From Saccharospirillum alexandrii (GTDB lineage Bacteria; Pseudomonadota; Gammaproteobacteria; Pseudomonadales; Natronospirillaceae): a stretch of DNA of 64,000 bases. A program made the position numbers and the translations under genes. The DNA is taken from assembly GCF_004000275.1 (NCBI RefSeq), contig NZ_RCIP01000001.1, positions 488,749 through 552,748 on the forward strand, read 5' to 3'. Numbering within the stretch: the first letter of the stretch is position 1; every line of letters begins with the position of its first letter. Shown here piece after piece: positions 48,463-57,615 of the stretch. A model generated the notes under the pieces. It had not been told where the DNA came from. It made no database searches and saw nothing but the letters and a program-made list of their open reading frames with translations.

Positions 48463-49833
48463 ATGAAAGTTAAACGCTTTGTGGTGCCCAGCATGCAGGT
48501 TGGTCTGAAGCAGATAGGCGCAGCCCTGGGGCCGGGTGCGGTCATTTTATCGAATAAGAAGCTGGCCAGCGGGTTGGAGATCGTAGCCGGAGTCGACGAA
48601 GCCGAACTGGCGGAGTATCAGGCCAGCCAGCCAACTGCCGCTGACCCTCAAGCCATCATCAAAGCATCTGGCGAGCGCAACGGTTCCAGCAAACTGGACC
48701 CGGCGTCGATGCAGCATTTGCTGGAAGCGCTGGCACCCCAGACACGGGCTGCCTTTGCCGGTACTGAAGCCGCACCGGCCCCCGTTGCCCCGGAGCGTAC
48801 CGAGGCCGCTGCATCGGCACTGAGCAGACCAGTGCCCGCGGCCACCAGACCCGAGCAGCCCGAGCCAGTGCCTGTTGAGCGCTGGGGCGCGGATCATCAG
48901 GCGCGGCGCGAGGCAGCCGGTGAGCGCAGTGCAGACGACAAACAATGGGTGCGGGTCATGCGCGAAGAGATCGATAGCCTGCGCCAGTTGCTGATACAGC
49001 AAACCGAACATCTGCAGTCGGTAACACCCTCGGCGATGTCGCCACAGCGAGAGCGGCTCGAAGCCCGGTTGCAGACCCTGGGGCTGAGTGCTCCGGTGCA
49101 ACGTTCGCTGCTGCGTCAGTTTGATAGCGAAACCAGCCTGGATATCAACTGGCGCCGGGTAATGGGACGCCTGGCGGCGGGTATGACCGCGCCGGTATTT
49201 GACCCGGTTGTACAGGGTGGCCATATTGCGCTTTGCGGTCCCACCGGTGCGGGCAAAACCACGACGCTGGCCAAGCTGGCGGCCCGCTATGTCAAACACC
49301 ATGGCAGCGCGGGCATTGCCATTGTCAGCACCGACTTTTTTCAGATGGGCGCCCAGGATGCGCTGGCCAACATCGCCCGGATACTGGGCGTTCATTTTGT
49401 GGGTCTGCAAGAGGACGAGTCGCTGACTGAGGTGCTGGCCGGTCTGTCCGATCGTAATCTGGTGCTGATTGACTCCAGCGGCAGTCGCGAGGCACTGGCT
49501 CATTGGCGGAAACAGGTGATCGATACGGGTCTGGATCAGCGGCTTCAGACCGTGATGGTATTGCCCGCGACGGCGCATGCCGATGGCATTAGCCAATACA
49601 TTAACGGCTTCCCGGGGCGGCGGATTGATGGCGTTGTCGTCACCAAGCTCGACGAAGCCCCCTGTTTTGGCGGAATTTTTGACGCTATCCTCAGGCATCG
49701 TTGGCCGCTGTGGTACACCACCGACGGACAGAACATCCCGGCTGATATCGCCCTGGGTGATCCTGTTTCGCTGGTAAAGCGGCTGGTCAAAGGCTTAAGT
49801 GAGACTAAAACCAAACTGGCATACGCCAGTTGA
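48463..49833 (+). CDS. flhF: FlhF, SRP-type GTPase for polar flagellar placement
   Basis: 456 residues from ATG 48463 (MKVKRFVVPSMQ); GAGGA lies upstream and the longer frame is unlikely. An N-terminal variable basic/Ala-rich B domain (about 1-190), a helical N domain, and a G domain with P-loop GPTGAGKTTTLAKLA, DSSG and TKLDE. Recruits the first basal-body parts to the pole. It implies polar flagella. Confidence 0.95.
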   Translation: MKVKRFVVPSMQVGLKQIGAALGPGAVILSNKKLASGLEIVAGVDEAELAEYQASQPTAADPQAIIKASGERNGSSKLDPASMQHLLEALAPQTRAAFAGTEAAPAPVAPERTEAAASALSRPVPAATRPEQPEPVPVERWGADHQARREAAGERSADDKQWVRVMREEIDSLRQLLIQQTEHLQSVTPSAMSPQRERLEARLQTLGLSAPVQRSLLRQFDSETSLDINWRRVMGRLAAGMTAPVFDPVVQGGHIALCGPTGAGKTTTLAKLAARYVKHHGSAGIAIVSTDFFQMGAQDALANIARILGVHFVGLQEDESLTEVLAGLSDRNLVLIDSSGSREALAHWRKQVIDTGLDQRLQTVMVLPATAHADGISQYINGFPGRRIDGVVVTKLDEAPCFGGIFDAILRHRWPLWYTTDGQNIPADIALGDPVSLVKRLVKGLSETKTKLAYAS

Positions 49834-49887
49834 CCACCGGGGTTGAGCATCGTCGCTGGCGCTAACGGCCTGGTCTGAACACAAGCA

Positions 49888-49916
49888 CCGACAAAGTGAC
49901 GCTATTTGCCTATACT
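49888..49916 (+). promoter_or_regulatory. Candidate sigma-70 promoter of flhG
   Basis: CCGACA (49888-49893), 17 bases, TATACT (49911-49916). Would allow flhG-fliA transcription independently of the flhA promoter. Confidence 0.4.
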
Positions 49917-49943
49917 GTGGCAAGACTGGAGAAACAGAATCGA

Positions 49944-50768
49944 ATGAGTGGTTTGAATCCTATTCAAGTGATTGCCGTCACCGGCGGTAAAGGTGGTGTT
50001 GGCAAGAGCAATATGTCGGTCAACCTGGCGGTCGCCCTGGCTGAGCTTGGCAAACGTGTCGTGTTGCTGGATGCCGATCTGGGTCTGGCCAACATTGACA
50101 TTCTGCTGGGCATCTCCGCTGGTCGTAACATCAGCGATGTACTCAATGGCAACGCCGAATTGCGGGACATACTCGTGCCTGGCCCGGGTGGGGTGAAGAT
50201 CATCCCGGCTTCGTCCGGAACCCAGAAAATGGCCAACCTCGGTGAGCGTGAGCATGCCGGTATCATTGCCGCTTTCAGTGAACTTGGTGATCAGATGGAT
50301 GTGCTGATCGTCGATACGGCGGCGGGTATCTCCAAGACGGTCACCAACTTCGTACGGGCCGCCCAGGAGGCGATTATTGTCGTGACCGATGAACCTACCT
50401 CGGTCACCGATGCGTATGCTCTGATCAAGGTGCTTAACCGGGATTGCCAGGTCGACCGCTTCCGCGTCGTGGCTAACATGGTGCGTACGCCGTCGGAAGG
50501 GCAAAACCTGTTTAACAAATTGTCTAAAGTGACGGACCGCTTTTTAGATGTCACTCTGCAGTATGTGGGGTCGGTACCGATGGATGAATCGGTGCGCAAG
50601 GCGGTTCAGCGGCAAAAGGCGGTAATCGAAGCTTACCCGCGTTCAAAAGCGTCGGTAGCTTACCGGTCGATTGCCCAGAAAGTGGCCACCTGGCCATTGC
50701 CCAGCACTCCCAGAGGGAATCTGGAGTTTTTTGTTGAGCGACTCGTCAACGGAGCGGGAGTCGCCTGA
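49944..50768 (+). CDS. flhG: FlhG (FleN), MinD-like ATPase limiting flagellar number
   Basis: 274 residues from ATG 49944 (MSGLNPIQVIAVTGG). Deviant Walker A GGKGGVGKSN, switch DADLGLANID and IVDTAAG are MinD-like; NGNAELRDI and a C-terminal amphipathic segment are typical of FleN. Counterpart of FlhF; in Pseudomonas it also restrains FleQ. One base separates it from fliA. Confidence 0.95.
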   Translation: MSGLNPIQVIAVTGGKGGVGKSNMSVNLAVALAELGKRVVLLDADLGLANIDILLGISAGRNISDVLNGNAELRDILVPGPGGVKIIPASSGTQKMANLGEREHAGIIAAFSELGDQMDVLIVDTAAGISKTVTNFVRAAQEAIIVVTDEPTSVTDAYALIKVLNRDCQVDRFRVVANMVRTPSEGQNLFNKLSKVTDRFLDVTLQYVGSVPMDESVRKAVQRQKAVIEAYPRSKASVAYRSIAQKVATWPLPSTPRGNLEFFVERLVNGAGVA

Positions 50769-50769
50769 G

Positions 50770-51525
50770 ATGTCGGTGCAGCAGTACACTATGTATCAAA
50801 CCGAAAAAAAGGTTGATTACAATCGACTGGTCGAGGATCACGCCGTTCTGGTCAAACGCATCGCGCACCACTTGCTGGCGCGGTTACCAGACAGCGTGCA
50901 ACTGGATGACCTGGTTCAATCCGGAATGATCGGTCTGTTCGAGGCGGCCCAGAACTACGATAACGCCAAAGGGGCCAGTTTCGAGACCTACGCGGGCATT
51001 CGCATTCGCGGCGCCATGCTCGATGAAGTGCGCAAAGGTGACTGGATTCCCCGCAGTGTACACCGCAATTCGCGAAGAATTGCCGATGCAATTCGCGAGA
51101 TTGAAATGCGTGAGGGCCGGGATGCGCAGGACCAGGAGGTGGCAACCTCGCTGGGCATGAGCCTCGACGATTATTACGGCTTGCTCAAAGACACTCACGG
51201 CTCGCGCCTGTTCAGCTTCGAAGAACTGATTGAACAGGGCAACGGCGATTTGCAGGACTATCAGGCCAATCACAGCCAAACGCCGCTGCCGGCAATGGAT
51301 GTCGAACACGACCAGCTCAACCAGCATCTGGCAGAGGCCATCAAACAACTGCCCGAACGCGAACAACTGGTGCTCTCTTTGTATTACGATGAAGAACTGA
51401 ACCTCAAGGAGATCGGCGCGGTACTGGGTGTCAGTGAAAGCCGCGTTAGTCAGATTCACAGTCAGGCGGCGTTGCGGTTACGGTCCAAACTTCGGGACTG
51501 GCAAGCCGACACGTCCCAAATTTGA
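50770..51525 (+). CDS. fliA: Sigma-28, flagellar sigma factor FliA
   Basis: 251 residues from ATG 50770 (MSVQQYTMYQTEKKVDYN). Region 2 includes VQLDDLVQSGMIGLFEAAQNYD and FETYAGIRIRGAMLDEVRKGDW; region 4 includes LPEREQLVLSLYYDEELNLKEIGAVLGVSESRVSQ. Drives late genes; a site matching its promoter precedes cheY. Confidence 0.97.
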   Translation: MSVQQYTMYQTEKKVDYNRLVEDHAVLVKRIAHHLLARLPDSVQLDDLVQSGMIGLFEAAQNYDNAKGASFETYAGIRIRGAMLDEVRKGDWIPRSVHRNSRRIADAIREIEMREGRDAQDQEVATSLGMSLDDYYGLLKDTHGSRLFSFEELIEQGNGDLQDYQANHSQTPLPAMDVEHDQLNQHLAEAIKQLPEREQLVLSLYYDEELNLKEIGAVLGVSESRVSQIHSQAALRLRSKLRDWQADTSQI

Positions 51526-51660
51526 CGCGCCTTTCCGGGTTACTCGCCGCGCCTGTTGCAGCGGCTCAACTTGGCTTAGAAAGCCACACCGCGCTTTACC
51601 CACCCTCACGATGGGGTAAACTAGCGACGAATTCATACGCAGGTTCGGCAATTTCCCCCC

Positions 51661-51687
51661 TAAACTATTGTGATCACCGGTCGATAA
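51661..51687 (+). promoter_or_regulatory. Sigma-28 promoter upstream of cheY
   Basis: TAAA (51661-51664), exactly 15 bases, GTCGATAA (51680-51687), one mismatch from the consensus TAAA-N15-GCCGATAA. It lies in the 439-base gene-free gap after fliA and leaves a leader of about 270 bases before cheY. The rest of the gap shows a weak TATTAT near 51916 without a -35 and no gene. Confidence 0.7.
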
Positions 51688-51964
51688 CCTATCCAGTTGG
51701 GTCCTTCTGGAGCGGCGTCAGTGGCCCGGATGTTCAATCATCTTTGAACCTGGAGAGCGTGTCCGACCAGCGTGTCATGGGTGTTGCCCCGTTGCCTTGT
51801 CACCTTGGGCAGACAGCGGCTGGTTGTCAGACAGTTTTGGGAGCAGGTCAGTGACCGGTAGGGCGGTAGTTCACCGTACTTAAGGTTACAGGACTGGATT
51901 GCCGGATGTCAGAGTCTATTATGTCTGGGACGGTACCATTCGGGAGAGGCTTTAGGAGGTCATC

Positions 51965-52351
51965 TTGAACAAGAATATGAAAATTCTGGTAGTGGACGAT
52001 TTCTCGACAATGCGTCGCATTGTCAAGAACCTGCTGCGAGATCTGGGCTTTAGCAATACCCACGAAGCGGATGACGGCAATACGGCCTGGCCGATGTTGC
52101 AGAACGGCGATTTTGATTTCGTGGTGACCGACTGGAACATGCCGGGTATGACCGGTATTGATCTGTTGAAAAAGATTCGGGCCGACGAACGCCTCAAGGG
52201 AACGCCGGTATTAATGGTGACCGCAGAGGCCAAGCGGGATCAGATTGTAGCGGCTGCCCAGGCCGGTGTTAACGGCTACGTCGTCAAGCCATTCACGGCG
52301 GCTGCGCTGAAAGAAAAAATCGAAAAAATCTTTGAACGTGTCGACGGTTAA
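51965..52351 (+). CDS. cheY: CheY, chemotaxis response regulator
   Basis: 128 residues, TTG start chosen because AGGAGGT ends five bases before it; the ATG at 51977 is too far. Phosphoacceptor Asp56 in [12 protein letters not shown], acidic pocket VVDD, Thr and Lys in VTAE and VKPF. CheY-P binds FliM and is cleared by CheZ encoded next. Confidence 0.97.
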   Translation: MNKNMKILVVDDFSTMRRIVKNLLRDLGFSNTHEADDGNTAWPMLQNGDFDFVVTDWNMPGMTGIDLLKKIRADERLKGTPVLMVTAEAKRDQIVAAAQAGVNGYVVKPFTAAALKEKIEKIFERVDG

Positions 52352-52386
52352 GTCGGTAATCGTTCCAGTAGTCAAAAGAGGCCACC

Positions 52387-53292
52387 ATGGCTGATGCACG
52401 CAAACCGATAGCGCTCGATTTCCAAAATGCCCTGAAAGAACTGGCGCCCGTACTGTTAAGTCAGGTCGAGCATGGCCATATGGATGAAGCGGCCGCAACG
52501 CTGGTGACCTTGCAGCATGCCCGTCAGGCGGGCAGCGGTGACAATGAGTTTTCAGCGGTATTGAAAGAGAAAGCGGCTGAGTTGCATCGTCGAATTGAAG
52601 CGGGTGAAGTCGAATCAGCGCTCGAGACCCTACAAGAGATGCAGGATGCCCGCGATCGCGGCTTGTATCAGGAAGTGGGTCGCTTAACGCGGGCTTTGCA
52701 CAGCGCCATCACCAATTTTCACATCGACTCCGACCCTAGTGAACGCGTTGAGGCCTTGTCGGAGATGACCGATGCAACCGACCGGCTTGAGTACGTGATT
52801 AAGCTGACGGAAAAGGCCGCGAACACAACCCTTGATTTGGTTGAAGAGAGCATGCCGGTCGTCGCGGGGCTGACGTCTGAGGCGACTCGGCTGAAAACAG
52901 AGTGGAAAAGACTGGTCGACCGGGATTTAAGCGCCGACGAGTTTCGATCTTTGTATTGGGAAGTGGACGCTTTTTTTGATCAGGTCTCAGACCAGTCACA
53001 GAGTGTCTACCAGCATTTGTCTGACATCCTCATGGCTCAGGATTTTCAGGATCTGACGGGGCAGGTGATTAATCGGGTGACTGGCCTGGTCAAAGAAGTT
53101 GAAGCCAGCCTGGTCGATCTGGTGTTTATGGCCAGCCAGGTAGAAGAGATTACCGGCATAGTAAGGGATGGCGAACCTGAGAAGGAGAACGACAGGCTCA
53201 AGGGCGAAGGCCCACAGATCAACAAAGCTGCAGAAGACGTCGTTGCCAATCAGGACGATGTTGATGATCTGCTGTCCAGTCTTGGGTTTTAA
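52387..53292 (+). CDS. cheZ: CheZ, CheY-P phosphatase, with duplicated N-terminal segment
   Basis: 301 residues; longer than typical CheZ. The phosphatase helix-hairpin (about 95-240) includes DATDRLEYVIKLTEKAANTTLDLVEESMP and SDILMAQDFQDLTGQVINRV with the catalytic Asp-Gln (QDFQDLTGQ). The C-terminal DVDDLLSSLGF is the CheY-binding tail. Residues about 18-58 and 59-97 look like two copies of one helical hairpin. Confidence 0.95.
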   Translation: MADARKPIALDFQNALKELAPVLLSQVEHGHMDEAAATLVTLQHARQAGSGDNEFSAVLKEKAAELHRRIEAGEVESALETLQEMQDARDRGLYQEVGRLTRALHSAITNFHIDSDPSERVEALSEMTDATDRLEYVIKLTEKAANTTLDLVEESMPVVAGLTSEATRLKTEWKRLVDRDLSADEFRSLYWEVDAFFDQVSDQSQSVYQHLSDILMAQDFQDLTGQVINRVTGLVKEVEASLVDLVFMASQVEEITGIVRDGEPEKENDRLKGEGPQINKAAEDVVANQDDVDDLLSSLGF

Positions 53293-53303
53293 GGAGCACG
53301 CCA

Positions 53304-55538
53304 ATGGGCTTCGAAGCGGATGAAGAGATATTACAGGACTTTCTGGTCGAAGCCGGAGAGATTCTGGAGCAGTTGTCTGAACAGCTGATTGACCTCGAAA
53401 AGAGCCCGGACGACCGGGATCTGCTCAATTCGATTTTTCGGGGTTTTCATACGGTTAAAGGCGGCGCCGGCTTTTTGCAACTCAATGCACTGGTCGACTG
53501 CTGTCACGCGGCTGAAAACGTCTTTGATACGTTGCGCAACGGGCACAGAACCATCGATGCCGACCTGATGGACGCCGTGTTAAAAGCGCTCGATTCCGTC
53601 AACGACATGTTTGCCCAGGTCAGCAGTGGCGCTGCCCCCGAGCCGGCCGATCCGGAATTGGTTGAGTTGCTTCATCGGTATGCCGCACCGCAGGTACCGG
53701 GTGAACAGATCGGTGCAGTCGATGATGAGTCACCGGCGCCCGAAGCACCGGCCCAGTCGGCAGAACCGGCGGCGGGCGACGACATTACCGACGATGAGTT
53801 CGAAGCCTTGCTCGATGCTCTGGAGGCCGGCAAAGGCAGCACGGAGACCCAGCCCGTGTCGCCGACCGAGCCAGCGGCCGAGTCGGCCGGTGGTAATGGC
53901 GATGAGATTTCCGACGACGAATTTGAGGCACTGCTGGATCAACTGCATGGCAAAGGCAAATTCAATGCCGATGGCACGGCCGCAGTTGCCGCAGACGAGC
54001 CTGCCGCACAGCCTCCTGAGCCGCCTGAAAAGCCTGAAGCGGAGACGTCAGCGGGTACTCCGGCAAACAACGACGAAATCTCAGATGATGAATTTGAAGC
54101 CTTGCTGGATCAACTTCACGGCAAAGGCCAATTCAAGGTAGAGGCGATTCCAAAGGCGGCCCAGCCCGCTGACGACGCCGCAGCCAGTGCTAAGACGCCG
54201 GGCGACAAAGCAGAGGCTACTGAGCCTGCCGGCGCTGAACCTGTGAAACCCGAGCCCGCCAAAACCGAGCCCGCAAAGAAGGCGCCTGCACCAGCTGCAC
54301 CGGCGGCTAAAGCCGAGGCGCCCCGTCCCGCGAAGGCAGAGCCAGCACCGGCCGCGCCGGAACGGGCCAACGCCCAGGACACAACCGTTCGGGTTGATAC
54401 CAAACGCCTGGACGACATCATGAACATGGTGGGCGAACTGGTGCTGGTGCGTAACCGTCTGGTTCGGTTGGGAGTCGAGCTGGATGACGAGACCTTGCAG
54501 AAAGCCGTTGGTAACCTGAATGTGGTGACGGCCGATTTACAGGCGTCGGTCATGAAGACACGCATGCAACCGATCAAGAAGGTATTCGGGCGCTTCCCCC
54601 GCGTCGTACGGGATCTGGCCCGTAGCCTGAAAAAAGACATTGTGCTGGAGCTTATTGGCGAAGAAACCGACCTCGATAAAAATCTCGTGGATGCCCTGGC
54701 TGACCCGCTGGTTCACCTGGTACGCAACTCGGTGGATCACGGTATCGAAACGCCGGAAGTCCGTGAAGCCGCCGGAAAACCCCGCACCGGCAAGGTCGTA
54801 TTGTCGGCCGAGCAGGAGGGCGACCATATCCTGCTGATCATTCGCGACGACGGCGGCGGGATGGACCCGGATAAACTCCGCGGAATTGCCGTTAAACGTG
54901 GCGTTATGGATCAGGAAGCCGCCGACCGTCTCAGTAATGCCGAATGCTTTAATCTGATTTTTGCCCCGGGCTTCAGTACCAAGACCGAGATTTCTGACGT
55001 CTCCGGCCGGGGTGTCGGCATGGACGTGGTGAAAACCAAAATTACCCAGTTGAACGGGTCGATCGACATCGACTCGCAGATGGGCGTCGGTACCGTCATT
55101 TCCATCAAAGTACCGCTGACGCTGGCGATCATGCCAACACTGATGGTGATGTTGGGCGACCAGGCCTTTGCACTGCCTCTGGTTAACGTTAACGAGATTT
55201 TCCATCTCGATCTGACCCGTACCAACGTTGTCGACGGTAAAGAAGTGGTGATGGTTCGTGGCAAGCCCATCCCACTGTACTATCTTAAACGCTGGCTCAC
55301 CCGGGAATCGATGCCCGAGGGCGAAGAGGCCGGGCATGTTGTTGTGGTGACGGTCGGCACCCAGAAAGTCGGGTTTGTGGTGGACCAGCTGGTTGGTCAG
55401 GAAGAAGTCGTGATCAAACCCCTGGGGCAGATGTTGCAGGGTACAGAAGGCATGTCCGGTGCGACCATTACCGGCGATGGCCGCATCGCCCTGATTCTGG
55501 ATGTACCCGGTTTGCTCAAGGCCTACGCTCGGCCCTGA
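53304..55538 (+). CDS. cheA: CheA, chemotaxis histidine kinase
   Basis: 744 residues. P1 with phosphorylatable His49 (RGFHTVKGGAGF); a long linker (about 130-350) holding three copies of (D/E)ISDDEFEALLDQLHGKG, then Ala/Pro/Glu-rich sequence; P3 dimerisation (LDDIMNMVGELVLVRNRL); P4 ATPase with VRNSVDHGIE, DDGGGMD, GRGVGMDVV; and P5 CheW-like (ending at about 740). No clear separate P2 is visible in the linker. Feeds CheY and CheB. The repeated linker motif may dock ParP (see parC/parP). Confidence 0.96.
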   Translation: MGFEADEEILQDFLVEAGEILEQLSEQLIDLEKSPDDRDLLNSIFRGFHTVKGGAGFLQLNALVDCCHAAENVFDTLRNGHRTIDADLMDAVLKALDSVNDMFAQVSSGAAPEPADPELVELLHRYAAPQVPGEQIGAVDDESPAPEAPAQSAEPAAGDDITDDEFEALLDALEAGKGSTETQPVSPTEPAAESAGGNGDEISDDEFEALLDQLHGKGKFNADGTAAVAADEPAAQPPEPPEKPEAETSAGTPANNDEISDDEFEALLDQLHGKGQFKVEAIPKAAQPADDAAASAKTPGDKAEATEPAGAEPVKPEPAKTEPAKKAPAPAAPAAKAEAPRPAKAEPAPAAPERANAQDTTVRVDTKRLDDIMNMVGELVLVRNRLVRLGVELDDETLQKAVGNLNVVTADLQASVMKTRMQPIKKVFGRFPRVVRDLARSLKKDIVLELIGEETDLDKNLVDALADPLVHLVRNSVDHGIETPEVREAAGKPRTGKVVLSAEQEGDHILLIIRDDGGGMDPDKLRGIAVKRGVMDQEAADRLSNAECFNLIFAPGFSTKTEISDVSGRGVGMDVVKTKITQLNGSIDIDSQMGVGTVISIKVPLTLAIMPTLMVMLGDQAFALPLVNVNEIFHLDLTRTNVVDGKEVVMVRGKPIPLYYLKRWLTRESMPEGEEAGHVVVVTVGTQKVGFVVDQLVGQEEVVIKPLGQMLQGTEGMSGATITGDGRIALILDVPGLLKAYARP

Positions 55539-55703
55539 GTTGGGGGAGTCTGGCATGATGCATGGTCGAGCGGTAGAGTGGGGGCGCTGACGGCAGGCTC
55601 GTCCCCGGCCGCGCACCCTCAACCCAATACAACAAGAGAGGCGGAACCCCGCTCGGAATGCCAGGGCGCCCGCCAGGACACACTTCCTTCCAGGGAGAAG
55701 TAA

Positions 55704-56762
55704 ATGCCCATTTCGGTGCTGATCGTAGACGATTCCAGCTTTTTCCGAACCCGCATTCGCGGATTGATCAATTCCCACCCCGAATTGAATGTCATAGGTG
55801 AAGCGACCAATGGCCGTGAAGCTGTCGACAAGACCGTCCGCCTGAAGCCCGATGTTGTGACCATGGATTACGAAATGCCGCTGATGGATGGTATTTCAGC
55901 GGTTCGCGAAATCATGGCGAAACAGCCGACCCCGATTCTGATGTTCTCGTCACTGACTCAGGCCGGTGCCCGTGTCACCCTCGACGCGCTTGATGCTGGC
56001 GCGGTTGATTTTCTGCCCAAGAGCTACGAAGACGTCGGGGGCGGTCCCAACGCGCTTAAACGAGCCTTGTGCGAAAAAATTCTGGCCATGGCTGGACAAG
56101 CCCGGCGCCACCGGGTGCCAGCGTCAACACTGTCCAGGCCGGCGCCTGCTCCCACGCCTGCGCCTCCGGTCAGGCCGAGTGCCCGCAAGCGGTACACCCA
56201 GCGTTTTGATCTGGTAATGCTGGGAACCTCGACCGGTGGCCCGGTGGCACTGCAAAAGATTCTGACGCACATACCCGCGAATTTTCCCGCGCCCATTCTC
56301 ATGATTCAGCACATGCCCGGAACCTTTACCGGTGCTTTTGCGGAGCGGCTGAACCGCCAGTGTCCGCTCAGCATCCGCGAGGCCAAAGATGGCGATTCAC
56401 TGCGCCCCGGAGAAGCCCTGCTAGGGCCGGGTGGTATGCAGATGATGCTGAACGGCAAGGGACGGATCAAAATATTTGAAGGCGATGAGCGCCTCAATTA
56501 CAAGCCCTCGGTCGACGTGACCTTCGGCAGCGCCGTTAAGTCTTACGGTGCTAATGTGCTGGCGGTCGTACTGACCGGTATGGGGGCTGACGGTCGTGAA
56601 GGGGCGCGTCTGATCAAGCAGGCCAACGGGGTGGTCTGGGCTCAGGAGTCCAGTACCTGCGTAATTGACGGCATGCCTTCTGCTGTCGTCAAGGCGAACC
56701 TGGCCGATGAAATCATTCCACTGTCCGACGTTGCGCGGCGCCTGGTCGAGGTTCTGACCTGA
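55704..56762 (+). CDS. cheB: CheB, chemoreceptor methylesterase
   Basis: 352 residues. Rec domain with Asp55 (VVTMDYEMPLMDG), an Ala/Pro linker near 130-165, and an esterase domain with the catalytic Ser in LGTSTGGP, His in QHMPGTFTGAFAERLN and Asp in TGMGADGREGA. Partner CheR is not in the window. A 165-base gap before it holds only a ribosome site. Confidence 0.97.
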   Translation: MPISVLIVDDSSFFRTRIRGLINSHPELNVIGEATNGREAVDKTVRLKPDVVTMDYEMPLMDGISAVREIMAKQPTPILMFSSLTQAGARVTLDALDAGAVDFLPKSYEDVGGGPNALKRALCEKILAMAGQARRHRVPASTLSRPAPAPTPAPPVRPSARKRYTQRFDLVMLGTSTGGPVALQKILTHIPANFPAPILMIQHMPGTFTGAFAERLNRQCPLSIREAKDGDSLRPGEALLGPGGMQMMLNGKGRIKIFEGDERLNYKPSVDVTFGSAVKSYGANVLAVVLTGMGADGREGARLIKQANGVVWAQESSTCVIDGMPSAVVKANLADEIIPLSDVARRLVEVLT

Positions 56763-56800
56763 CCGGTTCAATTTCCTCTTCCGCCGAGCAGATTTGATAC

Positions 56801-56816
56801 TTGGCGCGGGCATTGC
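56801..56816 (+). promoter_or_regulatory. Sigma-54 promoter of motCD
   Basis: TTGGCGCGGGCATTGC: GG at 56803-56804, ten bases, GC at 56815-56816, preceded by C. It overlaps the longer possible motC frame and supports the ATG at 56881. Confidence 0.7.
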
Positions 56817-56880
56817 TTTATGTTCCGCAATCGATGTAAAAGGGCAAATACCGTCCGCCAATCAGACAAAAGGGGTAGAG

Positions 56881-57615
56881 ATGATAGCGCTGGCTGGCCT
56901 TATTCTGGCCTGGATCGCCGTGTTTGGCGGTCATTTGCTGGAAGGCGGACAAGCAGGTTCGCTGACCAATATCCCGGCAGCCCTAATCGTTTTGGGCGGG
57001 ACGCTGGCGGCGGGCATGATTCAGTCCGATTTTGCCACCTGGCGCCTGGCCTGGCGCCTCTTTCCCGGTATTTTCAGTCACGCTCAATGGCAAACAGAAG
57101 CCACAGAGGCAAAGCTTGTTCGCTGGTGCCAGATTGCCCGGCGCCAGGGACTTTTGTCACTGGAAGCGGATTCAAACCGTGAACAGGACGACTTTGTCCG
57201 CCTTGGCTTGCAGTTGCTGGTCGATGGCGAAAGCGTGACAAAAATCCGTCACAGCCTGGAGGTGTCGATGGACAGTCGCGAGAGTCGTACCCTCCGGGCT
57301 GCTCATTTGTTTGATTCTCTGGGTGGCTACGCACCCACCATGGGGATCATTGGGGCGGTGTTGGGGCTCATACAGGTGATGACCCAGATTGAAGATACAG
57401 CCGCACTCGGCGCCGGTATTGCCACCGCTTTTGTCGCCACGATCTATGGAGTGGGGCTGGCCAATCTGTTCTTTCTGCCCGTTGCAGCGCGTTTGAGAAG
57501 TATGGCCGAGGCCCGTTTTGGCTTCGAAGACATGGTGCTGGACGGTATTCTGGCCATTGCCGATAGTGAAAACCCACGGGTGCTTGAGCGCCGGCTGAAG
57601 GAATACCGGCCGTGA
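56881..57615 (+). CDS. motC: MotC, MotA-like stator protein
   Basis: 244 residues from ATG 56881 (AGGGG upstream). Four membrane helices; GGYAPTMGIIGAVLGLIQVM and GAGIATAFVATIYGVGLANLFFLP are MotA family signatures. Position between cheB and motD matches MotC of Pseudomonas. Probably a proton stator. motD overlaps it by 4 bases. Confidence 0.93.
   Translation: MIALAGLILAWIAVFGGHLLEGGQAGSLTNIPAALIVLGGTLAAGMIQSDFATWRLAWRLFPGIFSHAQWQTEATEAKLVRWCQIARRQGLLSLEADSNREQDDFVRLGLQLLVDGESVTKIRHSLEVSMDSRESRTLRAAHLFDSLGGYAPTMGIIGAVLGLIQVMTQIEDTAALGAGIATAFVATIYGVGLANLFFLPVAARLRSMAEARFGFEDMVLDGILAIADSENPRVLERRLKEYRP

Noticed and set aside
48547-49698. 383-codon minus-strand frame inside flhF
   Set aside because: Antisense shadow of flhF with His/Gln/Gly-rich composition and no ribosome site.
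54537-55778. 413-codon minus-strand frame inside cheA
   Set aside because: Shadow frame; cheA is unambiguous on the other strand and the product has no recognisable fold.
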